From positions 124,001 through 188,000 of the forward strand of contig CAVUIT010000014.1 in NCBI GenBank assembly GCA_963741625.1: a stretch of DNA of 64,000 nucleotides, in the 5' to 3' direction. Each line of letters begins with the position of its first letter. Position 1 is the stretch's first letter. The notes under the pieces are model-generated. The model was not told the DNA's origin and made no database searches. It saw only the letters and a list, made by a program, of their open reading frames with translations. The stretch is from CAWBBA01 sp963741625. GTDB lineage: Bacteria; Desulfobacterota; Desulfomonilia; Desulfomonilales; Desulfomonilaceae. Below are positions 1 through 9,865 of the stretch, piece by piece. A program made the translations under genes and the position numbers.

Positions 1-477
1 TTCATGAGCACTGATCCGAACGTCTTGTCAGCTTCGAATAACCCTGATTCCGCATGGGGGTACGCGGCCCTGCAGAAGCAGGTGAAATTTTCCGGTTCGG
101 GGCCGGGGGTAGAACCGTCCGAGATCTTTCAGCAGTTTCTGAAGTTGAAGCAGAGCGGCGGGCTGTATGGCGTTTTCCCCGGTTCGATAAAAGTGCTGTC
201 CGGAACTTCTGGTGATCGGTCTACCGTCGAAGGGAAAATCCAACTTCCGGGCAAGATTTCGCCTGGGAACTATCAAATATGCTTATATGTCCTTAACAAG
301 GGAAGCCTGGCAGAAAAGCAATGCGTTGACTTTCCGGTCACTATGGAAGGTTTACCGGCGATTCTGGCTTCCCTGGCCCATCATCACGCAACGGCGTATG
401 GCCTCCTGGCGGTGTTTATAGCCATTGTTACAGGCTTTGCTACGGGGTTTGTCTTTAAGGGAAAAGGAGCACACTAA
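1..477 (+). CDS. C-terminal part of TIGR02186-like (Alph_Pro_TM) transmembrane protein, cut by window edge
   Basis: The reading frame is open to the first base, so the 5' end is probably outside the window; an ATG at 4 lies inside the frame. The visible 157 residues form a soluble beta-rich segment with one Cys pair, followed by a single hydrophobic helix at about 128-151 and a short basic tail (GKGAH). This matches the C-terminal layout of the TIGR02186/Alph_Pro_TM family, a membrane-anchored protein often found beside TauE/SafE-type sulfite exporters in sulfate reducers (family knowledge). It lies 57 bp upstream of a PPDK-like gene. A TauE gene probably lies just left of the window, as in the locus near 51 kb, but that is inference. 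Confidence 0.55.
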   Translation, partial: FMSTDPNVLSASNNPDSAWGYAALQKQVKFSGSGPGVEPSEIFQQFLKLKQSGGLYGVFPGSIKVLSGTSGDRSTVEGKIQLPGKISPGNYQICLYVLNKGSLAEKQCVDFPVTMEGLPAILASLAHHHATAYGLLAVFIAIVTGFATGFVFKGKGAH

Positions 478-534
478 GCGGCGGCTTCAGGGTCTTTAAG
501 TGAATAGGCTACTGCCGGAGTCGGGGAATTAAAA

Positions 535-3135
535 GTGTTTTCAGCCCTCGCGAATATGTTTCACAGGCTGTTCGCCCGAAAGCGTGAGCTGGTGGCGTTT
601 CCTCAGATCTTTGAGCGCTTTCAGGAACTGCTTCAAGACCACCAGAAAGCCATGGAACTCATGGCTGACCTGGGTGAAAAGTCCGGCGGGGACTATATAT
701 TTGACCGAAAATATCTGCACGACTCCGTACGCGAACTCCAGGCCGTGTTGCTGCGCATGGTTAAAGGGCTGAACCTCATAGCATCTGACCGGTACCTGGG
801 GCTCTACTCTGCGTTGGATCGTGTTTTCTTTCCGATAGAGTCCGAGCTTCGAGGCCGGCTGAGGCTATCTGAGGCCCCGTACGTAATTCCCCTATCCGAT
901 GCTCCTGTTGACAACCCTGAGCTGATCGGGGGTAAGGCGAATACACTGGCGGAGATAATTCATCGCCTCCAACTTCCTGTTCCCGACGGATTTGTGATCA
1001 CCAGCCGAGCTTATTACCGGTTTTTGGAACATAACGACCTTGAGGACCGAATTCACACATGGATCGAATCCTGGATCTCAGGGAAAGAGGAGTTGGTTAA
1101 GGCGTCGAGCCAAATTCGTTACAGCATTCTTGCCGGTGTAATTCCACAGGACCTGGCCAAGGCTATTACACAATATAAGGAAGACGGGGAACACAATTGG
1201 GCGGTTCGGAGCAGTGCATATGGTGAAGACGGTGAATTATCCTTTGCGGGACTTCATCAGACGGAACTGAACGTGCCCCCCGAACAAATCCTTGAAACTT
1301 ACAAAATGGTACTGGCCAGTCTGTACTCTCCTGAAGCCATGAATTATCGCCGTCAAATGGGTTTGATAGGCGAAGAGACGGCAATGGCAGTGCTCTGCCA
1401 GAAGATGATCCACAGCAGGGCAAGCGGAGTCCTGCAGACCGTTTGTCTGGAATCCCCGAAGCAGGATTGTATGGCAATTTACGCGTCCTTCGGCCTGGGA
1501 AGAACAGTTGTGGAAGGAAGAGATGCCCTTGACCAATACGTGGCCGAAAAAGAGCCGCCATACAAAATCAAGAACGCGAAAATCGCCCGAAAAGAGCTTT
1601 TGTTGAGGGCGGCAGAAGGCGGCGGTGAAGAGGAAATGCAAATTCCCCCGGACCGGCAAGAAGCACCTGCCATCTCGGAGGAAACTCTTCGCGTCCTGGC
1701 CAAGTGGGGAGTTGCATTGGAGCGCTATTTCAAGCGTCCCCAGGAAATAGAGTGGGCTGTAGACTCACAGGGCAATTGCCGACTACTTCAGTGCCGGCGC
1801 TTGGCCTCTCCCGAGACCATGAGCGGAACGGACGAGGATATTTGTGAATCCTGTTCTCTGTACCCCGTGATTGTGCAGGAAGAAGGTGTAGTCGCGCATG
1901 CGGGTGTCGGCTCCGGCCCTGTCCATATTGTACAATCGAATGAGGATATGGCCGAATTTTCGGAGGGCGCGGTTCTTGTTACCAGGTACACCGCACCCTG
2001 GCTGGCTCAAGTAGTGCCGAAAGCTTCTGCGATAATTGCCGAGCGAGGCTCGGTTGCGGGACATCTTGCCACTATAGCCCGGGAATTTCGCGTTCCCGCA
2101 CTGATAGGGGTGGACAAGGTGACCGGCCTCCTTAGGAACGGCATGGAGATTACACTGGATACCCACCATAGGATCATTTACGAGGGACGCGTGGATGAGT
2201 TGATTCGCTACGAACTCGTCCAGTCAACGGTTTTCGAAGAAGCCCCTGAATTCCGGCTTCTGAGACGAATCCTCAAGCGAGTGGCCCCGCTCCACCTGAT
2301 CGATCCTCAGTCCAATGATTTCACTCCCGAAGGATGTGAATCCGTCCACGACACGATCAGATTCATACATGAGAAGGCCGTCCAGGAACTCATCGACCTG
2401 CCGACATTCCTGAAACGGTTCAAAGGTGCCAAAGTGTGGACCCTGGCCTCCGACCTTCCGATGGGGCTCAAAATTCTCGACCTGGGAGGAGGACTCGATC
2501 CCTTGGCTGAGGGAAACACTATTCGAGCAGATCAGATTCAATCATTACCCCTCAAGGCTTTGTGGGCGGGCGTGTCGAGACCCGGCACGTGGAGCACCGA
2601 GCCCGTTGCCGTGGATATCAAGGGCCTGATGTCAAGCCTTACGAGAAACTGGGATGCGGCCGGCACCGCCCTTGATGGGTTCAATTTGGCCGTGATCAGT
2701 GATATCTACATGAACCTGCACCTGCGTCTCGGATACCATTTCAACCTCATTGACGCCAGGATGCATGATGAGGCTCATCACAACCACATCTACTTCAGGT
2801 TCGTAGGAGGCGTGACGGACATCACCCGCCGTTCCCGGCGAGCACAAGTTCTGGCCGAAATTCTGTCGAGCTATCACTTCGCGGTTACGATTAAGGGCGA
2901 TCTCGTCGTTGCCAGAATCCTTCATCTTCCCAAAGAGGAAATCCAACACCGTCTCCTCGGCCTGGGGAGACTGATCGGGTTCACAAGGCAGCTAGACATT
3001 CAGCTAAGGAACGATCGCGACATAGCCGAATCTGTGGCTTCGTTCTTCGACCAACACGCCGAAATCACCGAGGCTGCCTCCATAGAAGGAGTAGAAAATG
3101 AACGCAAACAAGCTCAGAATTCTATTGTTGGATGA
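535..3135 (+). CDS. PPDK/PEP-synthase-like protein without PEP-binding barrel
   Basis: 866 residues from a GTG start. Order of parts: an N-terminal alpha-helical region (about 1-115); a PPDK N-terminal ATP/pyruvate-binding domain (about 120-430) with LIGGKANTLAEI, PVPDGFVIT and WAVRSSAYGEDG; a PEP-utiliser mobile domain (about 450-545) with AERGSVAGHLATIAREF, whose His510 sits where the phospho-His of PEP synthase lies; then about 300 residues I do not recognise. The PEP/pyruvate TIM barrel of true PPDK or PpsA is absent. The protein is probably an ATP-dependent dikinase or phosphotransferase with an unknown acceptor, as in rifampin phosphotransferase, which also lacks the barrel. A full-length paralogue lies at 53244-55904. 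It overlaps the next gene, a response regulator, by 38 bp. Confidence 0.8.
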   Translation: MFSALANMFHRLFARKRELVAFPQIFERFQELLQDHQKAMELMADLGEKSGGDYIFDRKYLHDSVRELQAVLLRMVKGLNLIASDRYLGLYSALDRVFFPIESELRGRLRLSEAPYVIPLSDAPVDNPELIGGKANTLAEIIHRLQLPVPDGFVITSRAYYRFLEHNDLEDRIHTWIESWISGKEELVKASSQIRYSILAGVIPQDLAKAITQYKEDGEHNWAVRSSAYGEDGELSFAGLHQTELNVPPEQILETYKMVLASLYSPEAMNYRRQMGLIGEETAMAVLCQKMIHSRASGVLQTVCLESPKQDCMAIYASFGLGRTVVEGRDALDQYVAEKEPPYKIKNAKIARKELLLRAAEGGGEEEMQIPPDRQEAPAISEETLRVLAKWGVALERYFKRPQEIEWAVDSQGNCRLLQCRRLASPETMSGTDEDICESCSLYPVIVQEEGVVAHAGVGSGPVHIVQSNEDMAEFSEGAVLVTRYTAPWLAQVVPKASAIIAERGSVAGHLATIAREFRVPALIGVDKVTGLLRNGMEITLDTHHRIIYEGRVDELIRYELVQSTVFEEAPEFRLLRRILKRVAPLHLIDPQSNDFTPEGCESVHDTIRFIHEKAVQELIDLPTFLKRFKGAKVWTLASDLPMGLKILDLGGGLDPLAEGNTIRADQIQSLPLKALWAGVSRPGTWSTEPVAVDIKGLMSSLTRNWDAAGTALDGFNLAVISDIYMNLHLRLGYHFNLIDARMHDEAHHNHIYFRFVGGVTDITRRSRRAQVLAEILSSYHFAVTIKGDLVVARILHLPKEEIQHRLLGLGRLIGFTRQLDIQLRNDRDIAESVASFFDQHAEITEAASIEGVENERKQAQNSIVG

Positions 3136-3487
3136 CGAGCCGATTGTCTGCAAACGCTTGAAGCCGGCACTCGAGAAACAAGGGTACGAAGTGGACGCTT
3201 TTACTGAGAGTGCTGCAGCGTTGGATCAAATTAGGCAGACAGACTACGACATCATCATCACTGATTTGAAGATGAAAGGTGTGGACGGCATGCAACTGCT
3301 TGAGGAAGCCAAACGGCGCTCTCCGAAGACCGAGGTAGTAGTGATAACGGGGTTCGCCACTATGGAGACTGCCAAGGAATCCTTCCACAAAGGCGTTTTT
3401 GACTTCATTGCCAAACCTTTCAAGCTGAGTGAGATCCAGGATGTAGTTTCGAGGGCCGAGTCCAAAATTAGAGGCCTGGAGAAATGA
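3098..3487 (+). CDS. Single-domain response regulator (CheY-like REC)
   Basis: 129 residues, a receiver domain with no output domain. The acidic pair Asp12/Asp13 (LLLDDEP), phospho-acceptor Asp56 (IIITDLKM), Thr84 (VVVITG) and Lys106 (IAKPF) are all present, so it should be phosphorylatable. The ATG at 3098 has a good GGAG ribosome-binding site and lies inside the end of the PPDK-like gene, which points to translational coupling. No histidine kinase is seen nearby. UspA-type genes follow. A role in a relay with the PPDK-like protein is possible but unproven. Confidence 0.9.
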   Translation: MNANKLRILLLDDEPIVCKRLKPALEKQGYEVDAFTESAAALDQIRQTDYDIIITDLKMKGVDGMQLLEEAKRRSPKTEVVVITGFATMETAKESFHKGVFDFIAKPFKLSEIQDVVSRAESKIRGLEK

Positions 3488-3554
3488 CGGTGTCCAGTAT
3501 CGTTGTGATCTGGTTTCGCAACGAACCTTCAGATTTCAATGGGAGGAATGCACG

Positions 3555-4344
3555 TTGATCAAGACGCTGGTATCAATTGAAGTGGACCTGGCATCCAGCC
3601 TCGCCATACGTTTTGCCTGCCAACTGGGCGCCTGTATCCCAATGGAGGTTCATCCCGTTTATGTCAAGGAATTCCCCTCCGACGGATCGCTCATTGGAGC
3701 CGGTTGGGCCAGCCGAACCATGGAACGCGAGATGATACGGGAAGGCAAGGACGAAATCTCGGAGATGATCACTGCAGAAATGGACTTCTGCCCCGACTTA
3801 GAGCAGCCGCGGGTCATCTACGGGGACCGCGAAGCCGAACTGCTGAAGATCATGCAAATGGAAGACTTCGGCTTGTATGTGGAAGGATCACACTTCTCCT
3901 GGAATGCGAGCTCAATTTACAAGCAGCTTCACTCGAAGCTCTATAAAAAGTTTGCTTTCCCTGTGGTTTGGGTTCGAGCATTGAGGAAAGTCAATCAGGT
4001 ATTGATTCTTTGTTTGAATCCGACCGCCACCGAGACTGTTGCTCAGGTCTTTCAGAAGATCTGGAGAGATTGCCCCGTCCCTCTGCTGTTGGGGCTGCCT
4101 TCTGGGAACGGCGAAGGGGAGGTCCTTCGAGAAGCGGTTGAAAAAGCTCGCAGTCTTCTGGAGCAAGCAGGTTGTACAGGTCGCAGTTCAAGACAACCTG
4201 CCTTCTAGTCACGAAGATCTCACGGATGAATCGCTGAACTTTCCTTTGGTGGCAATCGCCCTTGAAAGAGACGTCAAGAAAGACCAGCCGGGCCTACATT
4301 GGCTTGCAATGATAAAGACCTCGTCGCTTGTGGCATTTTACTGA
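3555..4344 (+). CDS. Tandem UspA-like protein, frameshifted near 4170
   Basis: It starts at TTG 3555, eight bases after GGGAGG. The first frame stops at 4208 with an unnatural tail after LLEQAG. The continuation of the second Usp-like half is read in another frame to 4344 (VQVAVQDNLPSS then ALERD). I treat this as one two-half universal-stress-like protein of about 263 residues with one indel near 4170-4185. The ATP-binding Gly loop is not clear in either half, so nucleotide binding is uncertain. It is first of a run of three UspA genes after the response regulator. Confidence 0.65.
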
Positions 4345-4474
4345 GGATACGCAAAAGTGTGCGGTGAGACCGTTGTCCATGCCCACAAAGAAAGATCGTC
4401 ATCAATTATCTCACGAACTGTCCGCAATGGGTTGCGAAGCGGCGTCGGCCCGGCGATGAGAAAGGAAAAGCATT

Positions 4475-5341
4475 ATGAGAATCCTGTTTGCAGCAGATGA
4501 ACATCCTTACAGTGAATATGCACTTCAGGTATTGGTCAAGCTGGCCATGAATACGTGGGCGGATGTGACCCTGCTGGGAATACATCCTCCCGCAAAGGCG
4601 ACTTCTTGGCCTGGTAGCGCAGCCATCAGCCAAGCCCTACAACATTACCGGGATTCGTTCCTGAATAGTTGGGACAAAGACGGCTCCCCTTATGAGACGC
4701 AGGAAGGAAAGTACGAATGGTTCCCTCTGAAGGACGGGCTCTGGGAAGAGGTGAAAGTGGTTCGCGGGCGAAAGAAGGAATTCAAAGTCCGCATGCGGGT
4801 TGGAAAGCCCGCGGCAGAGATAGTGGGAGAATCAGCGGAAGAAGGCACAGATTTGATTGTGCTCGGTTGCACGAAGGGCGACAGTTGCGCATGGGAGAAA
4901 TTTCGATCTGTGCCTCAAGAGGTGGTGAGCAATGCAGGCTGCTCCGTCCTGCTGGTCAAGGAGCAACAGCCGGTAAAGAGGATACTTGCTTGCCTGGACC
5001 AGGGATATATAAGCCAGGAATCTCTTGAAATAATCAACCAGATGATCACTATTCACGGAGCACGATTGGAACTTGTGGGCTTAAGCCAAAATGGCGACAT
5101 GAACAAATCCGTGTACACCCGTTTAATTGAAATCGGTGACTACTACAGCGACCGGGACGTGGAGGTCAACACTCGGTTGACCGAAGTCTCCGATTTTGAA
5201 CGTTTTATAAGCCAAGAAGTCGGGCAGGATCTTCTGGCCCTTTGGGTGGGGAAAAAATCGCTTCTGAGTCATTTCTTTTCCAGCGGTTGGGTTGGGCGAT
5301 TTGTCAGCAAGTGCCCGACGTCCGTTTTGGTAATGCGATAG
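4475..5341 (+). CDS. Universal stress protein, two UspA domains
   Basis: 288 residues with AAAGGA upstream of the ATG. Domain 1 (about 1-160) begins MRILFAADEHPYSEYAL and carries VGKPAAEIVGESAEEGTDLIVLGC, the usual Usp alpha/beta core. Domain 2 (about 165-288) begins VKRILACLDQG and ends FVSKCPTSVLVM. The family comprises small cytosolic nucleotide-binding stress proteins. The typical G-x2-G-x9-G-S/T loop is degenerate in both halves. It sits between two other UspA genes, 130 bp after the first and 40 bp before the third, so it probably shares their transcript. Confidence 0.8.
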   Translation: MRILFAADEHPYSEYALQVLVKLAMNTWADVTLLGIHPPAKATSWPGSAAISQALQHYRDSFLNSWDKDGSPYETQEGKYEWFPLKDGLWEEVKVVRGRKKEFKVRMRVGKPAAEIVGESAEEGTDLIVLGCTKGDSCAWEKFRSVPQEVVSNAGCSVLLVKEQQPVKRILACLDQGYISQESLEIINQMITIHGARLELVGLSQNGDMNKSVYTRLIEIGDYYSDRDVEVNTRLTEVSDFERFISQEVGQDLLALWVGKKSLLSHFFSSGWVGRFVSKCPTSVLVMR

Positions 5342-5381
5342 CCCTGGAATTACACAGGTCCGGACACAAGAGGAGCAAAGA

Positions 5382-6225
5382 ATGAAAGTCTTAGTAGCAG
5401 TTGACAAGAACCCGGAAACTTATATAGGGCTTCGCTACGCATGCCATCTGCTGAACAAATTGGACGCTCAGGTGGATGCACTGCACGTTACGCCCGATTT
5501 GGCCGATGTCGTGGCCGAAAGCTATGCGCCTTTCCTGACCAAAGACAGCCTGGAAAACGCAATGGAAGCAGACGTGCAGTCGGTGGAAGAACAGTTTCGC
5601 GACGCATGCGAACCGTGCCTGAATGCAAGAATTCCCTGCGAGCTTCAGGTAATCTCTGGAGATCCGGCCGAGGAAATTCTGAATGCCGCACAAGACGGTT
5701 ACGACATGGTTGTGCTGGGCTCCCACGAACAATCATCCCTGAAGGGCCTCCTCTTGGGCGCTGTACATGCTAAGATTCTGCACTATGCCCAACAGCCGGT
5801 GCTCATTGTTCGCCAATTCCGTGAGATACGGAGTGTACCTGGTGGTGTACAGAGGTTCGCAAAATGATGAAGCAGCCCTGTCCTTCATCGCTCCTCTATT
5901 GGCGGGCAAGAATGCTGAAATCAGTCTGCTGCACGTGCAGGAAACGGGGCAGAGCGAAAGTGACGAGTTCGCAAGGGCCTCACTCCAACGCGGCGCTCAG
6001 ATCCTGCGAGAGTCCGATTATGACCCGATTACCAAGATGGTAAAAGGGGATCTGGTGGAAGAAATCCTTAAGGATGTGGCTGTGCATAGATACGATTTGA
6101 TCGTCTTAGGGGCTTATGGCCACAAGCGTCCGAAATATCTGAAATTGATTAGCGATGAGGCGCTCAATCTTGCTCGTTTGACCACTCGCCCAATTCTTGT
6201 TTATCGGAATAAAATGGAGGGCTAG
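5382..6225 (+). CDS. Tandem UspA protein, frameshifted near 5835
   Basis: Domain 1 starts at ATG 5382 behind AGGAGC (MKVLVAVDKNPETYIGLRYA) and runs through VLGSHEQSSLKGLLLGAVHAKIL and PVLIVRQF, an ATP-type Usp motif with G-S-x-G-like spacing. The frame then stops at 5867. A second Usp domain continues in another frame (YRGSQNDEAALSF, LIVLGAYGHKR, PILVYRN) to 6225 without its own ribosome-binding site, so a single indel near 5830-5850 is likely. Reconstructed length is about 281 residues, similar to the neighbour at 4475. Confidence 0.7.
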
Positions 6226-6390
6226 CTAGGTGGTTTTAAAAATAGTGGCCTAAAAAGAAATGTTTGGTGGCGACGGGCATCTTGCGATTCCGACAGACAG
6301 GATAGACAGGCTGGAAGCCTGTCCCACCAGCCTAGGTAGACCGCACCCATGAGCCAAGTAGGCCGGCCCATGCTCGCCAATTAAACAATT

Positions 6391-6410
6391 GGCGGGCACG
6401 GCCCGCCCTA
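6391..6410. repeat. Short palindromic intergenic repeat (copy 1)
   Basis: A 20-base GC-rich palindromic unit, GGCGGGCACGGCCCGCCCTA, that recurs identically at 41771-41790. It lies in the 218-bp gap between convergent genes, where other self-complementary stretches are also present (6300-6330). Function unknown; it could act as a REP-like or terminator-like hairpin. Confidence 0.6.
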
Positions 6411-6443
6411 CAACTGCTGAGCATGGTCTATTGAGGACCAGCA

Positions 6444-6821
6444 TCACTCCTGAATCTCTGGAGTAGTTGCCGTTCCCGCTTGAAGAAATCTTAGTGGTAA
6501 CCATTTCTTGGGACGGCTGAACCAGGCGAGAAACTCATGTGAGGAAGGCGAGACGGTTCCACCAGACGGTGCCGAGCTGTTGGTCACAGCCCCAACAATT
6601 TCCTCTCTGGCTGCAATGAGCAAACCCTCTCCGGCGAGAAGTCCCTTCTCATCGGCTCTTCCAGTGATCCGACCGAAGCTCCTCGTGTAAAAGTGAAGAG
6701 GTCCCAGCAACCCGAGAAGGCAGATAAAAGCTGCTTCTTTCCACGTCAGAAAAGTCTGAGGATCGAATCCGTTGTCAAGGATGAGTTGTGCGAGGTTGAT
6801 TAGTTCGTTGAGTGATTCCAT
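6444..6821 (-). CDS. Small hypothetical protein with one hydrophobic helix
   Basis: 125 residues. The ATG at 6821 is preceded by GAGGTGAG on the minus strand, a convincing ribosome-binding site. The N-terminal half has an amphipathic stretch (LNELINLAQLILDNG) followed by a hydrophobic segment at about 31-45 (AAFICLLGLLGPLHFY) and then polar sequence. I recognise no family. It lies downstream of the HdrD-like gene on the same strand, 215 bp after its stop, so it may be an accessory of that cluster or independent. Confidence 0.55.
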   Translation of the reverse strand: MESLNELINLAQLILDNGFDPQTFLTWKEAAFICLLGLLGPLHFYTRSFGRITGRADEKGLLAGEGLLIAAREEIVGAVTNSSAPSGGTVSPSSHEFLAWFSRPKKWLPLRFLQAGTATTPEIQE

Positions 6822-7036
6822 TCATCTCACCTCTCGTCCAATTTCTACGAAATCATGACCTCCATTTTGGGTTAAAGTTCCCAGAAAATAAGCTCGCGGT
6901 CGACAGGCTACCAGCGGATCGCACGCCACCGGTTCTTTCCAAGCACCTTAATGCCGGGATGTCATCGTAAAGCCGACGCAGAATCACTACATTGGCTGCG
7001 GTGGACCGTGGACACAATGGAGGACTCCATCCGCGT

Positions 7037-8254
7037 TCAGGCCTCCATCGATTCAACCAATAGCTCAATTACGGACTTGACCTCCACAGGCATGTTGTAT
7101 CGAGCCTGGAGGTCGCCTAGTTGACTCAAGCAATTCTGACAGGACGTGGCAACGATCTCGGCGCCTGTGCTCATGATCTGGTCATGTTTCATCCGGGCAT
7201 GCTCCAGCCGCTTCTTGCCCATGTCAGTGTTCTGGCCGACACTGCCACCCCCTCCGCAGCAGATGCTGTACTTGCGGTTCGGCCACAATTCGACGAAATC
7301 CGTAGCTACGGCCTGGATCAGCTCACGGGGAGGCTCGTAAATTCCGAGTTTGCGGCCGACATTGCAGGGGTCGTGATACGTGACGCTGGCTTGGATGGCG
7401 CCCGGCTTGATCGGAAGCCGCCCGGCCTCGTTAAGCTGGTGCGCGAGTTCCACTACGGACATGACCTCGAAGCCCAATGGTTCTCCCAGCCAACGCTCAG
7501 CATCGTTTCGGAGGATCTTGAACCCGTGGCCGCATTCCGTGGACAGCAGAACCTTTGCCCCAAGCCGCCTGGTCTCCTCCACCAAGTTCTTCACCAAGGT
7601 GGTCGCGGCTTTCGTATCCCCCAGATAATAAGCCCAATTGGTGATGTCGAAGAACTTGGATGACAGGGTCCAATCAACTCCCGCGTAAAAGAAAAACTTG
7701 AGGTACGTCTGAAACATCTGGGGATTTGAAGTGTATTCCCGGGGATTGGGGACGTACAGAAACTCCGCGCCGTGCCGGTCAAAGGGGATTGCCAGCCCCC
7801 CCTCTTCCATGCCCTCCATTTCTTCTTCAGCCTCCTCAGCCATCCACTCGGCAGTGTCAACAAACTCTTCTGAGGCAATTCCGGTATTGTTGCCCACTTC
7901 CAGGGCTTTTTCTACCCCTTCCACTATTCGTGCAGGCGCGTTACCTCGATCTCGCGCCAGAGAGCGCAACTCGCGGACGATCACGTCCATCTTAAGGTCC
8001 TTGGGGCATTCTGTGGTGCAGCGTCCGCAAAGGGTGCATGCCCAGATGAACTCGGAGTCTGCAGCTTCTGTCTCTCGGCCCATCAAGACTTTTCTGATAA
8101 GCTTTCGCGGATTCATGTCCGGATAGCCGTCAGTCAAAAAGCATCTGGAAACGCACTCACCGCACGTCAGACAAACCCGAAGGTTTTCCCCGCCAGGGGC
8201 GAGGGCAATTTGTGAGGAAAAGTCTATCGCTGCGCCATCAAACGCCGTGGCCAT
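7037..8254 (-). CDS. HdrD-like iron-sulfur protein (HdrC + HdrB type CCG domains)
   Basis: 405 residues. The N-terminal HdrC-like part has two 4Fe-4S motifs, CLTCGECVSRC and CTLCGRCTTECP. The C-terminal half resembles HdrB/HdrD: a degenerate first CCG-type domain (LSTECGHGFK) and a complete second one (HDPCNVGRK then SICCGGGG). In the family this carries the non-cubane cluster that passes electrons to a disulfide or quinone-type partner. The start overlaps the end of the QmoB-like gene by 17 bp, so the three genes at 7.0-10.9 kb form one minus-strand operon. Substrate unknown; DsrK and TmcB are related alternatives. Confidence 0.85.
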   Translation of the reverse strand: MATAFDGAAIDFSSQIALAPGGENLRVCLTCGECVSRCFLTDGYPDMNPRKLIRKVLMGRETEAADSEFIWACTLCGRCTTECPKDLKMDVIVRELRSLARDRGNAPARIVEGVEKALEVGNNTGIASEEFVDTAEWMAEEAEEEMEGMEEGGLAIPFDRHGAEFLYVPNPREYTSNPQMFQTYLKFFFYAGVDWTLSSKFFDITNWAYYLGDTKAATTLVKNLVEETRRLGAKVLLSTECGHGFKILRNDAERWLGEPLGFEVMSVVELAHQLNEAGRLPIKPGAIQASVTYHDPCNVGRKLGIYEPPRELIQAVATDFVELWPNRKYSICCGGGGSVGQNTDMGKKRLEHARMKHDQIMSTGAEIVATSCQNCLSQLGDLQARYNMPVEVKSVIELLVESMEA

Positions 8255-9865
8255 TGCTTACTCCTGATTTGTTCCCAACAGGCCCTTCGCTCAGTGAAGA
8301 GCAAAACTGATTCACTACCCTGTTTAACCGCGCAGGCTCGTTGGCAGCTATGGAAGCGTACCCGACCCTGGAGGCAAAGCCTTGCGGCAGATTAAGTTTG
8401 TCCAATACGCTCTGCACTCGAGCTGCCGCCCAGTCCGTGCCGGTTTGAGACGCGCAGTTCCCATGGTGACAGCCAATGGCCAGCACTCCTTTGGCGCCGG
8501 CCGCCAGGGTAGCCCAGAGTATGGATTCGGAAACCCGGCCCGCGCAAGGAACAGGAAAGAATAGAACGCCTGTGGGCAGTTCAATAAGAGACATGATGCG
8601 ACCAGCGGATCGTTGGCATCCATAGAGCACAATCGGCTCTGATTGGTCCTCTCTTGCTTCGGCAAGGAATGAGACCACATCCTGTTCAGGCAATGAATTC
8701 AGATCCAGCGCGAGTCGAGGACACTCGGAGACGCAGATTCCGCATTCCCGGCAAATCGCGGCAGAAGCTTGAACAGTGGATCTTGAGGCGCCTCGGCCTA
8801 CGGAAAACGCTGAGTGCGGGCATATTCGATAACAGGTGAGGCATCGTATGCACTCTTGCGTCACTGAAACCGTTTCGTCATCCTTCCGCAGCGAGGCCCC
8901 CATCATCCAAGCTCTTGCGTTGACCGCAGCGGAGGCAGCCTGCGCGGCCACTCGGACCAGGTCTGTTTCTCCTGTGACTTCCCCCACCGCGAATATCCCA
9001 TTCCTGAAAGACCGGCCTGAATGGCAGTGAATGCTGTCAGACAGCAAGAACCCATCTTCGTCGGAGTCATTTGAGCAAACTTCGCGCAACACCTGAGGCA
9101 CTGACGCAGGGTCATGCCCATGCGCGACCAGGATTTCATTGCAATGAAGCGATACATTTTCCCCTGTTTCGATGACGTCCTGCAACGTGATGAGAAACTT
9201 CTCGTCGGGGTTATCGACCGAAGACCTCTCGACAAGGGGAAGCTTTTCGCCGAACCTGTAAAACTTAACACCAACGCTCTTGGCCAGGTCGTAAAGCGAT
9301 TCTCCGAACAGATGCGAAACAGGCGCATGCTGAAAGATTACAAACGATTCCCCCCCGGCCTTCTCATTCTCGATGGCCTGTCTGATCGCGGCCATTCCCG
9401 CGGCCGGGTTTGATCGGGGACCGTAGTCGAGAAGGAATCCAATTCTGCGGCCATTGCCGGAAAACCGTTCAGGGGAGACTAATTCGACGCCTTTCGGCAG
9501 GTCGGAAGAGAGCCCCTCAAGTTTGATGCCGGACGTCAAAATCAGGCAACCGTAAAGCCATCGGCTTGCCGGAACCGAAATCGGAATAGAAGCCAAACCC
9601 TTCTCTCCGTATCTCCGGAAGCGCAGGCAATTCATGGACCTCTATACTATTCATTGATTCGGAAAGAGACCGCGAATAATCTTCAAAATCCAGACCGATC
9701 ATCCGAGCAATAGAGCCGGGAGGGCACGGAACCGACTTTGACCATGGTTACGGATAACCCGAGTTCACTCAGTGCTTTGGCGGTCATCATTCCCGAAAGA
9801 CCGCCTCCAATCACGAGTACCGGAAGCATATTGAGGTCTGAGCAACCGAAGTTCTGGTGGATCAT
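8238..9865 (-). CDS. QmoB-like HdrA/MvhD fusion flavoprotein, two frameshifts
   Basis: ATG 9865 overlaps the stop of the HdrA-like gene (ATGA). The N-terminus has a Rossmann FAD motif (VIGGGLSGMMTAKAL). The protein is then broken near 9722 and 9553; the frames join as P-PGSIARMIGLDFEDY and then GCLILTSGIKLEG. After the FAD domain come two ferredoxin motifs, CIRCLTCYRICP and CRECGICVSECP, and an MvhD/FlpD-type C-terminus (IVLYGCQRSAGRI, VPCAGRV, IGCHHGNC). This order is that of QmoB, an HdrA with a fused hydrogenase-delta-type domain that passes electrons between flavin and iron-sulfur partners. Reconstructed length is about 542 residues. Confidence 0.8.

Noticed and set aside
8903..9413. Frames on both strands within the QmoB-like gene
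   Set aside because: Shadows of the QmoB-like gene, whose Fe-S motifs are intact in the chosen frame.
9683..9865. Selenocysteine (in-frame TGA) in the QmoB-like gene
   Set aside because: The frame after the TGA does not continue the protein; the family sequence resumes in another frame, so an indel explains it.
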